Shown: one piece after another, positions 39,082 to 49,065 of the stretch | Position numbering within the stretch: the first letter of the stretch is position 1 | Layout of the letters: the number at the start of each line of letters is the position of its first letter | Assembly (NCBI GenBank): GCA_041399205.1 | Contig: JAWKTK010000010.1 | Coordinates: 186,001 to 250,000, forward strand | DNA length: 64,000 bases | Reading direction: 5' to 3' | DNA from: JAGQOZ01 sp041399205 | GTDB taxonomy: Bacteria; Planctomycetota; Planctomycetia; Pirellulales; Pirellulaceae | Translations under genes and position numbers: made by a program | The notes under the pieces: model-generated | Database searches by the model: none | What the model saw: the letters and a program-made list of their open reading frames with translations, nothing else | Told to the model about the DNA's origin: nothing

Positions 39082-39965
39082 TTCGAATCTTGCTTCCGAC
39101 GGCAGTACAGCGCAAAGTACATTGTCGCGATCATCATGACGCTCACACCGTCCGGTTCTGGTACGGTTCGCAAGGCAGCCAGACCGCTGTCGGCGATTAG
39201 TTGATGTCCAACGGCGGTGGGATGAACGTTATCCCAAAACAGATAGCTGTCGGGGTTCGCCACCACTTGCGTGGCACCGTTTTCACAATCGGGACAGGCA
39301 GGCGAAAACGGATTTGTAATTCCGGAGGCTTGGGGATTGGTGAGAACGCCAAACACGAGACTTCGAAAATCGAGTTCGACAATACTGATGTCCAAGTCCG
39401 AGGCCAATTGCGTCCATTGTGCCGTTAACGCAGCGTTTAGGCCCGTCGGTTCGAACAGATTGGGAATCAGGAATGTCTGTCCGCCCTGACCTGCCAGTTC
39501 CGAAACATGTTCCTTCAGGTTCTGTAGAATCGTGTCGGTTGGAATGTCAGCGCCAATGTCATTGTGCCCTGCCCATAATACAATCAGATCGGTGGATGTG
39601 ATTTGCTTGCCGCTGGCTACGAACATGTCAATTTGCGTTCCGACGTTGGGAATCAGCGCGTCAATGGTTGAATGACCGTCGCCTGTTTGAGCTCCGCCGA
39701 AGGCAAAATTATTACCGCCCAGCAGACTGGGTGTTGACGCGTTCAGTCCCAGACTGGTCGCCAACCGTTCAACCCAAACGGGACCATTGCTGAAGCGGCC
39801 TTCGTAGTACGGCGGACTGGGCGGAATCTGTTGCTCCGTCCCGTTGAAAACATTCCCGACATCCGTCAAGCTGTCACCAAACACGAAAATGTCCGAAAAC
39901 GTCTGAGCCGTTACCAAATGTTGGCAAACCAGCAGCAGAACAATGACACCAAAGATACTTCGCAT
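39060..39965 (-). CDS. Secreted SGNH/GDSL hydrolase with PEP-CTERM tail
   Basis: 302 residues from ATG at 39965. Signal peptide SIFGVIVLLLVCQHLVTAQ; GDSL block FVFGDSLTDVGNVF, Gly block FAFGGAQTGDG, GHND (LWAGHNDIGAD) and DNVHPTAVGH catalytic His/Asp. The C-terminus VPEPDGVSVMMIATMYFALY plus basic residues is a PEP-CTERM sorting signal. It is predicted to be an extracellular esterase or lipase. Confidence 0.88.
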   Translation of the reverse strand: MRSIFGVIVLLLVCQHLVTAQTFSDIFVFGDSLTDVGNVFNGTEQQIPPSPPYYEGRFSNGPVWVERLATSLGLNASTPSLLGGNNFAFGGAQTGDGHSTIDALIPNVGTQIDMFVASGKQITSTDLIVLWAGHNDIGADIPTDTILQNLKEHVSELAGQGGQTFLIPNLFEPTGLNAALTAQWTQLASDLDISIVELDFRSLVFGVLTNPQASGITNPFSPACPDCENGATQVVANPDSYLFWDNVHPTAVGHQLIADSGLAALRTVPEPDGVSVMMIATMYFALYCRRKQDSNYPKRVR

Positions 39966-40180
39966 GAGTTGTCCGTTCGATCGAAAGAAAGCCAAGCAAC
40001 TGTGAACAGTACATCATAACAGAACGCAAATTCAGAATCAGCGACCGTCCACTTTGAACCAAGTGCTTCACGGATTCGGCTTGGGATTAAGCTGCCAGCC
40101 GAATTTTGGTCAAATTCGAACCAAACAAATGCTCGCCACCAAGCTATTTAAAAATTTACCACGAAGAAGCGAACCGAATC

Positions 40181-40675
40181 GTGACCGCATCACCCCAGAA
40201 AATTTCGTGGGACGCCCTACTGACCTCGCACCACATAACCGATGCGCAACTGGGAATTGTGATTGTGGATCACGGTTCCAGACGAGAGCAAAGTAATTTA
40301 TTGCTGCATGACGTGGTGCAGCTGTTTCGACAGATTACGGGCCGACAGAATGTGCACGTGGCCCATATGGAACTGGCAGCGCCCAGTATCACCGATGCGT
40401 TCCAAGCGTGCGTGGCGGACGGTGCCCAATTGGTGGTGGTACATCCCTATTTTCTTTCGCCGGGACGGCATTGGGCCACCGATATTCCTCGACTAGCCGC
40501 CGAAGCCGCGTCGGCCTGTGGCAACGTGCGCTATTTGGTGACCGCTCCGCTGGGCCTGCACAACTTGATGGCTCAAATCATGCAAGATCGAATTGAACAC
40601 TGTTTGGCGCATTCGGCCGGACAGGTTGATGCTTGTGATGTGTGTGCCGGAACGGACCAATGCCGCATTCGCTGA
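40181..40675 (+). CDS. CbiX-type sirohydrochlorin chelatase-like protein
   Basis: 164 residues when translated from the GTG at 40181 (a TTG at 40106 would add 25 weakly structured residues). Key features are VIVDHGSRREQSNLLLHDVV with the metal-binding His, HMELAAPSITDAF and VVVHPYFLSPGRHWATDIP with a second His, as in CbiX/CbiK-like chelatases that insert Co or Fe into tetrapyrroles. The C-terminal CDVCAGTDQC pair might bind metal. No other tetrapyrrole genes are adjacent. Confidence 0.85.
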   Translation: MTASPQKISWDALLTSHHITDAQLGIVIVDHGSRREQSNLLLHDVVQLFRQITGRQNVHVAHMELAAPSITDAFQACVADGAQLVVVHPYFLSPGRHWATDIPRLAAEAASACGNVRYLVTAPLGLHNLMAQIMQDRIEHCLAHSAGQVDACDVCAGTDQCRIR

Positions 40676-40782
40676 TTACGCTCGCGACAAGGGGACTTTG
40701 CACCGAAGCGGTTCGCCACTATGATGCCGCCATAAAACGTAAGTGGAAACGCCACTTGATCTTGTGACGTTGGAAGGCAAGC

Positions 40783-41655
40783 ATGTTAAGTACGGCCGGA
40801 TGGCGGCAGCACTACCCGTTTGAATCGCATTGGCATGACCTGAATGGCCAGCGATATCACTACATACAAGCCGGTCAAGGTGCTCCTGTTCTGTTTGTAC
40901 ACGGCAATCCTACGTGGTCCTTTTATTGGCGAAATCTGGTCCAAGGCGTGGCTGATTCGCATCAAGCGATTGCCGTCGACCATATTGGCTGCGGCCTGAG
41001 CGACAAGCCGGCCGCAAAATCTTATTCGCTGCAACAGCACATTGACAACTTACTGTCATTCATCGACGCTCGACAGCTAAACGACATCACCGTGGTGGGG
41101 CACGACTGGGGCGGAGCGATCGCGTTGGGCGCTGCGGTCGAACGGCCCGAACGGTTTGCGCGTTGCGTTTTATTCAACACCGCCGCGTTTCCTCCTCCGT
41201 TCTTTCCCTGGCGGATTCGAATTTGCCGCACGCCGGTACTAGGACGACTAGCCATGCAAGGCGGCAATGTGTTTGCGAAAGCGGCTTTGCACATGGCCTT
41301 GGCGAACGGGAATTCCATGTCAGCTTCGGAAAAGCAAGGCATGATTGCTCCGTATGATACGTGGCAAAATCGGCTGGGCATTTACAACTTTGTGCAAGAC
41401 ATTCCCGCCACGCCGGCGCACGCGACATGGCAAACGCTGTCGAGTATTGAAGGTCGGCTGTCTTCGCTGGCGGACAAACCTACCGTGATGATGTGGGGCA
41501 TGCGAGACTGGTGTTTTCGGCCCGAATGTTTGGATCGCTTGCTAACGCATCTACCTCGCGCAGAAGTCCATCGCTTCGCCGACGCGGGGCACTGGGTGGT
41601 AGAGGAAAAGCGAACGGAGATTTTAGAGATTCTCAAAGCGTTTCTGGCAAAATAG
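40783..41655 (+). CDS. Alpha/beta hydrolase, haloalkane-dehalogenase-like
   Basis: 290 residues. FVHGNPTWSFYWRNLV is a typical oxyanion-region phrase, VGHDWGGAIALGAA carries the nucleophile Asp (HDWGG), and GHWVVEE gives the catalytic His. The Asp nucleophile and NPTW motif fit haloalkane dehalogenases or the related OleB beta-lactone decarboxylases. GGAAGG sits just ahead of the start. The substrate is unknown. Confidence 0.85.
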   Translation: MLSTAGWRQHYPFESHWHDLNGQRYHYIQAGQGAPVLFVHGNPTWSFYWRNLVQGVADSHQAIAVDHIGCGLSDKPAAKSYSLQQHIDNLLSFIDARQLNDITVVGHDWGGAIALGAAVERPERFARCVLFNTAAFPPPFFPWRIRICRTPVLGRLAMQGGNVFAKAALHMALANGNSMSASEKQGMIAPYDTWQNRLGIYNFVQDIPATPAHATWQTLSSIEGRLSSLADKPTVMMWGMRDWCFRPECLDRLLTHLPRAEVHRFADAGHWVVEEKRTEILEILKAFLAK

Positions 41656-41679
41656 CGGTGTTTTGGTTCGGTTAAAATT

Positions 41680-42551
41680 GTGGACCTAAAGAACTTTACA
41701 GTGGGACAGCTTGCCAACTTGGCGTGCACGTTGGAAGTGATGGCACCCAAGCCGGGGAATGTGCATCGAGCGGCCGATTTTGAAGATTGTTCGGCCACCG
41801 ATTTTCTGGCCAGTGGAATTGCGGCAGGGCCGGTGCTCGATAGCGCCGATCAGCAACCGCTTGGCCAGACAATCTACGATGCCATTGTCGCTACCAAGGT
41901 TGTCACGTCGCACAATACGAATCTAGGGATTGTCTTGCTGATTGCGCGCTGGCCAAAGCCGCACATGCTTGGCGGAAGGACCGTCGCCTGCCGCTTTCCA
42001 AGCACTTGCTGGATGTCTTGCACAACCTAACGCCGGACGATACCACGTTGGTCTATGACGCGATTCGCTTGGCCGGTCCCGGTGGAATTTCGCCAGCGGA
42101 TCAACCTGTAGCTAACATGGACGTAGATGATAGTCCGCCGAACAATTTGTTAGACGCCATGCAACTGGCCAGCGAGTGGGATTGGATTGCGTCCGAATAC
42201 GTGACCGGTTTTGAAATTGTCTTTGCGAAAGTGGCGGCTTGGTTACTGCAAGCGGAAGGACCGTGGCCAGAACGTATTGTGACAGCCCATGTGCGTCTGA
42301 TGAGCGAATATCCAGATTCGCTGATTCGAAGAAAATGCGGTCAGCAAGTGGCAGAGGAATCGGCGGTTCGAGCTGCTCGAACTCTGGCAGCAGGGCCACC
42401 CGGAAGTCGCGAATATAACAATGCACTGGCGGACCTCGATTTTTGGTTGCGATGCGACGGTAATCGACGCAATCCGGGCACGACCGCCGATTTGATTGCC
42501 GCAGGTATATTTGTAGGCTTGCTGCAAGGAATTGTGACGCCGCCGTTTTGA
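41680..42551 (+). pseudogene. CitG/MdcB-like triphosphoribosyl-dephospho-CoA synthase-related gene, split by a frameshift
   Basis: The GTG start at 41680 gives FTVGQLANLACTLEVMAPKPGNVHRAADF, the conserved N-terminus. After GIVLLIA at ~41945 a one-base deletion (loss of a C in CCG) shifts to LAKAAHAWRKDRRLPLSKHL and then to the second frame from 42006. The C-terminal half (GGISPADQPVANMDVDD..., NPGTTADLIAAGIFVGLLQG) is complete. The family transfers a phosphoribosyl-dephospho-CoA group. A related paralogue occurs in tetrahydromethanopterin C1 gene sets of methylotrophs and planctomycetes; the adjacent PTPS-like gene suits that context. Confidence 0.8.
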
Positions 42552-42573
42552 CGGCAGAAAATGGTAAAGGGAC

Positions 42574-43080
42574 ATGAAAGAGACTTACCGAGTTCGAGTG
42601 ACCAAGGATTATTTGGTCTTTAGCGCTGGCCATTTTATCACGTTCAATGGCGATACCTGTGAACGGCTGCACGGGCACAACTATGCCGTGGAAGCGGAAG
42701 TCACGGGACCGCTGGACCAGAATCATTACGTGATTGATTTCATTGCGTTGCGAGATTCCCTGAAGCAGATTGTGGATCAACTGGATCACCACATGCTGTT
42801 GCCCACCTCGCATCCCCTGATTCACGTTCGGACGGAAAACAAAGAAGTGCACGTCCAGTTTGAAGACCGTCGCTGGGTCTTTCCAGAATGTGACTGCGTT
42901 TTGCTGCCCGTGCCAAATACAACCACCGAATTGCTGGCCAAATACATCGGACAGAAGCTTTTAGAAGATTTGAAAGACCGAATTTCCATCGACACGATTC
43001 AACAGCTCAGAATTTCCGTAGACGAAAACAACGGCCAATGGGGCGACTGGATTGCCGAATGGGATTCAACCGAATCATAA
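42574..43080 (+). CDS. 6-pyruvoyl tetrahydropterin synthase / QueD family protein
   Basis: 168 residues, ATG at 42574 with AAAGGG 3 nt upstream. Zinc ligands are seen in FSAGHFITF and RLHGHNYAVEAEV, with the catalytic pattern DFIALRDSLKQIVDQLDHHMLL. Members act on dihydroneopterin triphosphate to make tetrahydropterins or queuosine precursors. Position 23 bp behind the citG-like gene suggests a role in pterin cofactor (possibly H4MPT-type) biosynthesis rather than queuosine, an inference from neighbourhood only. Confidence 0.85.
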   Translation: MKETYRVRVTKDYLVFSAGHFITFNGDTCERLHGHNYAVEAEVTGPLDQNHYVIDFIALRDSLKQIVDQLDHHMLLPTSHPLIHVRTENKEVHVQFEDRRWVFPECDCVLLPVPNTTTELLAKYIGQKLLEDLKDRISIDTIQQLRISVDENNGQWGDWIAEWDSTES

Positions 43081-43122
43081 CGTCATGGCAGATACGTTAA
43101 GTAGCAAAAGGATGTTCACAGG

Positions 43123-44022
43123 ATGAGCAGCTTGGTTCGACCGCTCTTTTCCGGCCCCATCGATATCGTGGGAGACTTGCATGGAGACGTGGAAGCGTTG
43201 GAGCGTTTGCTTTCGCACTTGCATTATGATGCGCAGGGCATTCACCCTCATGGCCGAAGATTGGTGTTTGTTGGCGACTTGGTAGATCGAGGACCGGATA
43301 GCGTGAGCATGGTGCGGCGAATTCGATCCTTTGTGGAACAAGGCGTCGCGCATATGTGTTTTAGGCAACCACGAATTGAATCTCATGCTGGGCAAACGCA
43401 AAGCCAACAACGGCTGGTTCTTTGGACGCAAAGAAAATGGTTCGGTGGTGGTCAAGGACAAAGCGGTTCGCGACGAACTGCTGCAATTCTTTCATTCCCT
43501 GCCGTTGGTCTTGGTTCGCGAAGACGCTCGAGTCGTTCACGCGTGCTGGCAACCTGAAATGGTCGACATGGCCACTACCGCCACCGACACAATTGAATTC
43601 TACGAATTTCACGCCTTTGGAACTCGGCTGGGTCTGGCGCAACGAGCGGACTTGAAGCCATGGCAGCGAGAAATGCGTTTACAGAATTTAAACCCGTAAA
43701 AGTTCTGACGTCCGGATTGGAAGTGCAAGCTGCTTCGTCCGTCGAAATCGACGGCAAGAAGCGTTTGCTGGAACGTTATCCTTGGTGGCAAGATTACGAG
43801 GACGCCGAATTTTGTTTCTTTGGCCATTACAGTTTGCCGTTTCGAATTCCACGCGATGCTAGTCGAGCGATCTGCGTAGACTATGGGCTCAGCAAACGCT
43901 GGGTGGGTAGCAAGAAGCAGTTTCCGCATGAAGAATATCGACTGGGTGCATATCGCTATCCAGAGCACTTTGTGGTCTTCGACAATGGTCAATTGGTAGA
44001 GCAACACGTTCATGCAACCTGA
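43123..44022 (+). pseudogene. Metallophosphoesterase (PrpE/ApaH-like), split by two compensating frameshifts
   Basis: All metallophosphatase blocks are present but in two frames: DIVGDLHGDVEAL and VFVGDLVDRGPDS in frame 1, ICVLGNHELNLML and ARVVHACWQPEM in frame 2, then FFGHYSLPF back in frame 1 to the stop at 44022. The first change (+1) is at ~43350; the second (-1, in a run of A) is at ~43690. The whole would be ~300 residues and overlaps the DUF2293 gene by 11 bp. Motifs are intact, so sequencing error is plausible. Confidence 0.75.
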
Positions 44023-44683
44023 ACAACAAACGGTCACACCCGGCCCCAACGCAAAACAGGTTCGCACCGCGGATGGCCAAGTTATTCTACCACCGGCTGA
44101 CTGGGAACTGTTGCCGCCCGGCGATCCCGGATTGACTCGGCGAGTGAAATCGCATGGACAGTTTTGGTTGGTCCAAGAGAAGAAAGGTCGCCGCACGTTT
44201 TCCAAGGGCATTTGGGCTCCGGCGATCGTCATCCAGCAAGAACGTACCAAGCTGGTCGCCGAACGATCGACCGAAACGTATCAACGCAAGCAAGCCAATG
44301 CCGCGAAACGCCGATCGGAGACGCAGGCCGCGTACGTAGACGAATTTGCCGACGCGGTGAAACGCTTCCTCAACTTTCATCCGGCCCATGCCAAGATTGC
44401 CGAACAACTAACGGCTGCCGTAACTGCCCACGCCACTCCGGTTGGTAGCGGCACGGTCGCTCGTACCAAACGCATTCCGGTTGAACGTCGCGCTGAAGCC
44501 GCCGTCATCGCTTGGATGCGGCATCAAACCACCGCGTATGATTCGCTGGTGATTCCTCGAGTCAAAGGCAAGCGGCGCGAAGTTCGCCGAATGCTGGCCG
44601 CTCGTTCGCACGAACTGCTGGAACGCTATCGATCGGGTGCATCACTTCCCGCCGATTGCCCGCTGAAAGACGCTCTGCCATAA
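44012..44683 (+). CDS. DUF2293 domain protein
   Basis: 223 residues. The C-terminal ~85 residues (RRAEAAVIAWMRHQTTAYDS, IPRVKGKRREVRRMLAARSH) match the DUF2293 domain. The middle (QERTKLVAERSTETYQRKQANA) is a charged helix. The domain function is unknown. The start overlaps the phosphoesterase stop by 11 bp and they may be coupled. Confidence 0.85.
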   Translation: MQPEQQTVTPGPNAKQVRTADGQVILPPADWELLPPGDPGLTRRVKSHGQFWLVQEKKGRRTFSKGIWAPAIVIQQERTKLVAERSTETYQRKQANAAKRRSETQAAYVDEFADAVKRFLNFHPAHAKIAEQLTAAVTAHATPVGSGTVARTKRIPVERRAEAAVIAWMRHQTTAYDSLVIPRVKGKRREVRRMLAARSHELLERYRSGASLPADCPLKDALP

Positions 44684-44934
44684 CGCCACGTCGCGAAATG
44701 ATTCTGCCAGGAGTACAATGTTTTCCGTACTTATTACGCTCCGTCGTGAAGAACGCAATAACCAGGGACTCGTTACCATGTCCACTACACCAGCCGTAGT
44801 TTGAAATTTCGGAAAGCGTAGTGGATGAGGTAACGAATCCTGTCTTTTTGTTTCGGAATTCGTCACATGGTCCCATACGACCACAACGTACTGTCATCTA
44901 CGTCCGTGGCAAAACCCATAGCAAGGTACAATTG

Positions 44935-47109
44935 ATGCATCGCAAACAGCTCACTTCGAACGAATGGTTCCTTTGGTTCGCATTTGCAATTGCGTTCAAT
45001 TCGGTGTGGATCGCCGAGTTGTTTGCTGCCGACGAACGCCCGAACGTCTTGTTCATTGCGGTGGACGACTTGAATGACTGGATCGGCTGCTTGGGAGGCC
45101 ATCCCGACGCGAAGACTCCGCATTTGGATCGGCTGGCTGAACGAGGCTTGTTGTTTACCAACGCCCATTGCGCCGCGCCCGCCTGCCGACCTTCTCGTTG
45201 CGCTTTGATGACCGGCCAGCGCCCATCTACCACGGGCGTTTACACCAATCAAAGCCAAGACCGGCCGACTATTGAACGTCTGCAGCCCATGAACAGATTC
45301 TTCATGCAGCACGACTACGATGTGGTGGGTGCCGGAAAAATCTATCATTCGTCACGGTTTTTCCCGGGCCACTGGGGCGAATCGGTTTCTGGCTTTCCGT
45401 CGGCTTCGGCCGTGCCTGCGAAACAAGATCGCTTCAATCCGGTATCCAATGTAACTTGGGGACCTGTCCCCAACGAATTTGCCGATTCGATGGGTGACAC
45501 CCAAACCGTGAGTTGGATTATTGAACAGCTGAAGGCAGACCGAGAAAGACCGTTGTTTCTGGCGTGTGGCATTTTTCGACCACATATGCCGTGGTTCGCA
45601 CCTCAATCGTTTTTTGATCAGTATCCGCCGTCGGCATTAACGCTGCCCAAGTTGCTGGAAGACGATCTGCAAGACATCCCGGCCGCCGGAAGAAAGATGG
45701 CCATCGGTAACAAACGAGCTGGCGTGAAGGCGATTGCGAACAGTGAATTTGGCACCATTCGCGGCAAGGGTCTGTGGAGCAATGCCGTACAAGCCTACTT
45801 GGCATCCATGTCCTACGCCGACCAGCAAGTTGGCCGTTTGCTGGACGCATTGGACGAATCGGGACAAGCGGATAAGACCATCATTGTGCTTTGGGGCGAC
45901 CACGGCTGGCATTTAGGCGAAAAACATCACTGGAAGAAATTCACACTGTGGGAAGAAGCCACTCGAGTGCCCTTGATCATTGTCGCTCCGGGAGTCACCA
46001 AGGCGAATCAGCAAACCGATCAGCCGGTCAGTTTGCTGGACATCTATCCAACGCTGGTTGATCTTTGCCAGCTCCCAGAACCGGATCAGTTGGATGGTAA
46101 GAATCTGCGACCGCTGCTGGATGGTTCGGCCATTCGCTGGGATCATGCCGCCGTGACCACACACGGCAAGGACAATCACGCGGTTCGCAATCAACATTGG
46201 CGATACATTCGCTACCAAGACGGCAGCGAAGAATTGTATGATCATCGAGCCGACCCGCAGGAATGGACTAACCTGGCAGATGACGTTCGTTTCGCCCAGG
46301 TCAAAACCGAACTGGCCGCTTGGTTACCGCAGGCAAACGCCGAACCAACGCCGCAGATTCGTTCGAACCAAGAGAAGAGCGACAGCCAAGTTGATCTGGG
46401 CTCGTTCGACTGGGGTTCGGCCGAAGTCGCTGATAACCGACTGGTGCTTTCGATCAATACGGTGAATGAAAAGCGAGAGGTCACCGTGCCTCGCCTGAAT
46501 AACTCCCTAGTGAGTATCCGCTTGAACGACAAAGACTCCAAAGACGTGCGACTACAGCCCGAACCGACCGAATGGCGAATCTCTATACCGAAAGAAGTGA
46601 CCTTACCCTGCACTGTGGAATTGGAATTCGGCCAAGCGGTCTATCTACCCACATCGCCTCGGACAATCACGCCGGACGAAAGCGGCAGTTTGGTACTGCA
46701 TGCTCGAGACGCAGTGACGCATGGCAAACTGCTGCGTTTCGAACCTCAGCCTCACAAGAACACCATTGGCTATTGGGCCAACCAAGACGATTGGGCCGAA
46801 TGGCATTTTCAAGTAACGCAGCCTGGAACGTATCAAGTAACGCTGCGGCAAGGTTGTGGCAACGGGCACGGCGGAAGTAAAGTCTTACTGCAGATTGGTC
46901 AGCAAGAACTGACGTTTCAAGTTGAAGAAACAGGCGGTTTTCAGAATTGGCGAGACCGGCAATTGGGCACGGTCACACTGGACGCGGCAGAATCCGCCAC
47001 ATTGCAATTGCGCCCGCAGTCCAAGCCGGGCGGTGCTGTGATGGATGTGCAGCAGATCACGTTGACGCCGGTGACAGACACGGATACGGACACGGACACG
47101 GAAGAGTAG
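44935..47109 (+). CDS. Secreted sulfatase (iduronate-2-sulfatase-like) with C-terminal carbohydrate-binding-like module
   Basis: 724 residues from ATG at 44935 with a signal peptide (EWFLWFAFAIAFNSVWIAELFA). N-terminal signature NVLFIAVDDLNDWIGCLGGH, formylglycine site CRPSRCALMTG (Cys oxidised to formylglycine), DHGWHLGEKHHWKKFTLWEE and GVTKANQQTDQPVSLLDIYPTLVDL in shortened form are all present. The core (~25-470) is followed by a beta-rich region of ~230 residues (WANQDDWAEWHFQVTQPGTY) resembling a CBM6-type module. Probable role: desulfation of algal or other polysaccharides. Confidence 0.88.
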   Translation: MHRKQLTSNEWFLWFAFAIAFNSVWIAELFAADERPNVLFIAVDDLNDWIGCLGGHPDAKTPHLDRLAERGLLFTNAHCAAPACRPSRCALMTGQRPSTTGVYTNQSQDRPTIERLQPMNRFFMQHDYDVVGAGKIYHSSRFFPGHWGESVSGFPSASAVPAKQDRFNPVSNVTWGPVPNEFADSMGDTQTVSWIIEQLKADRERPLFLACGIFRPHMPWFAPQSFFDQYPPSALTLPKLLEDDLQDIPAAGRKMAIGNKRAGVKAIANSEFGTIRGKGLWSNAVQAYLASMSYADQQVGRLLDALDESGQADKTIIVLWGDHGWHLGEKHHWKKFTLWEEATRVPLIIVAPGVTKANQQTDQPVSLLDIYPTLVDLCQLPEPDQLDGKNLRPLLDGSAIRWDHAAVTTHGKDNHAVRNQHWRYIRYQDGSEELYDHRADPQEWTNLADDVRFAQVKTELAAWLPQANAEPTPQIRSNQEKSDSQVDLGSFDWGSAEVADNRLVLSINTVNEKREVTVPRLNNSLVSIRLNDKDSKDVRLQPEPTEWRISIPKEVTLPCTVELEFGQAVYLPTSPRTITPDESGSLVLHARDAVTHGKLLRFEPQPHKNTIGYWANQDDWAEWHFQVTQPGTYQVTLRQGCGNGHGGSKVLLQIGQQELTFQVEETGGFQNWRDRQLGTVTLDAAESATLQLRPQSKPGGAVMDVQQITLTPVTDTDTDTDTEE

Positions 47110-47127
47110 GGCAGGAGCAACATTGCG

Positions 47128-47580
47128 ATGAATGTAAGTGATCGGCTGCGGCAACTTCGTTGTGACGAATGCCAGTGGCGCAAGACGGTCGGCCCGGACG
47201 ATATGGTAGATCGCCTGCGCACGATGGGGCGACTTCGCCGCGACGCCAAGCCCGATTGGGAATACGTGCTGGAACTGTTTCGCTTGGAAAGTCAGAACAT
47301 GACTTGCGGCGAATGTGGACAGCAAGGCCTGCTAGTCGAACCGGTTTCCGATGACTTCGACGATTGGGGCCAGCCAATAAAGTGCGAAGTTTGCAAAGCA
47401 GTCATTCCACCAGAACGAATCGAAATCTTTCCCAATTCCAAACGTTGTGCCAAGTGCGTCGACGTTTCCACCGAAGAACGTGAATTCTGTGACTACTGCG
47501 GTGGACTGATGAAAATGGCGCCCAGCCGAGGTGCAGGGATTGTTCGCTATCAAATGATTTGCTCTGACTGCGGCCGATAG
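47128..47580 (+). CDS. DksA/TraR-like zinc-ribbon protein
   Basis: 150 residues, starting 19 nt after the sulfatase. It has CDECQW near the start, CGECGQQG, CEVCKAVIPPERIEIFPNSKRC and CAKCVD then CDYCGG and CSDCG pairs. The IPPERIEIFPNSKRCAKC phrase resembles the DksA/TraR zinc finger that binds RNA polymerase, although the coiled-coil tip of DksA is not obvious. It may be a zinc-finger regulator. Confidence 0.65.
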   Translation: MNVSDRLRQLRCDECQWRKTVGPDDMVDRLRTMGRLRRDAKPDWEYVLELFRLESQNMTCGECGQQGLLVEPVSDDFDDWGQPIKCEVCKAVIPPERIEIFPNSKRCAKCVDVSTEEREFCDYCGGLMKMAPSRGAGIVRYQMICSDCGR

Positions 47581-47611
47581 CGTCTAACAGCAAACAATAG
47601 GAAATGGATTC

Positions 47612-48966
47612 ATGTCAAAGTCAACTGACATTCGTGTGAAACAAGCGACTTGGTCTACCACGCAGATTGATTACCGTTCGCCCATGAAGTTTGGCGGCCG
47701 AATCGTTGCGGATGTGACACTGCTGGACGTGCAGATCGACGTGGAAGATCGCCTGGGTAAACGTGCGACCGGGCGTGGCTCAATGCCGCTGGGCAATGTG
47801 TGGGGCTGGCCCAGTCAAATGCTCGACAACCAACAAACGCTGGCGATGATGCAAGAACTGGGGACGGCGATCACCGATGCAGCAAGCGACCTTTCGGAAT
47901 TCGGTGATCCGTTGCAATTGTGTACTCGGCTGAGTCATCAATATCAAACACTCGCGGATCGCGTTACCACAACGGCCCATTCGTCCGAACCGATGCCTCG
48001 CTTGGCGCAGTTGGTTTGCGGCAGCCCTGCGGAAGCCGCGTTGTTTGATGCCTGGGGACGAACAGCCAAATTAAATTCGTACAATATGCTTGGTTCGGAA
48101 TTTATGAACCAAGATCTCGCCCCGTTTCTGGGGGAAGACTTTGCGGGTGAATACTTGGACCAGTACACTCGCCGCCAACCCGTCGACCATTTGCCTCTGT
48201 ATCATCTGGTCGGGGCGGCTGACCCGCTTACCGCAACCGATCAGCCGAATCGGCTCGATGACGGTCTGCCTGAAACGCTGGGCGAATGGATTATGGCGGA
48301 TGGGCTGACACATTTGAAGATCAAACTCAACGGCGACGACTTGCCGTGGGATGTGGATCGAGTGGTCAGGATTGATGCCGTGGCTTCGGAAGTGCAGGCA
48401 AATCGCAACTGTTCAAATTGGTGTTATTCTCTGGACTTCAACGAAAATGCCAAGATGTAGATTACGTCTTGGAATTCTTGTAAACTTACGAGCGAAATCG
48501 CCCGCGGGATTTGATCGAGTGCAATATATCGAACAGCCGACGAACCGAGACCTGCGCGCGAATCCGGACAACGTCATGCACGAAGCAGCCAAGATCAAGC
48601 CGGTGGTGATTGACGAATCATTGGTTGATTTGGAGAGCCTCCTGCTGGCTCGCGAGGTGGGTTATTCGGGCGTGGCGGCTCAAGGCTTGTAAAGGGCACA
48701 GCGAAGCGTTGCTCATGGGGTGCCGCGGCCAAAAGTATGGCATGTTCTTGTGCGTGCAAGATTTGACGTGTCCAGGCTATTCGTTCTTGCATTCCAGTTC
48801 GCTGGCTGCTCGCGTCAATTCAGTTTCCGCCATTGAAGGCAACGGCCGTCAATACTGCCCGTCCGGCAACGAAGCGTGGAAACAGAAGTATCCGTCGATG
48901 TTTGAAATTACCGACGGAACGGTAGGCACATTTTGCTTGGACGGCGAGGGATTGGGGTTTGAGTAA
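47612..48966 (+). pseudogene. Enolase-superfamily (mandelate racemase/MLE-like) gene with several frameshifts
   Basis: The N-terminal ~275 codons are intact (SPMKFGGRIVADVTLLDVQ, GLTHLKIKLNGDD) including the catalytic KxK Lys. At ~48445 one frame is lost and CQDVDYVLEFL continues; at ~48478 another shift gives VNLRAKSPAGFDRVQYIEQP and VVIDESLVDLESLL; at ~48690 a third leads to KACKGHSEALLMG... and the C-terminus at 48966. Metal ligands DFNE, EQP and DES are present. With three or more shifts, it is either a pseudogene or poorly sequenced. The family uses a Mg ion to abstract a proton from carboxylates. Confidence 0.7.
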
Positions 48967-49065
48967 ATGGTGCCTCGATCAACACGAGCCGTCGGCGTTA
49001 GGCATTCGCAAAAAACGACGACTAACTCTGACAAATACTATTATTCACAGCCTCTGGGGTAAGCG

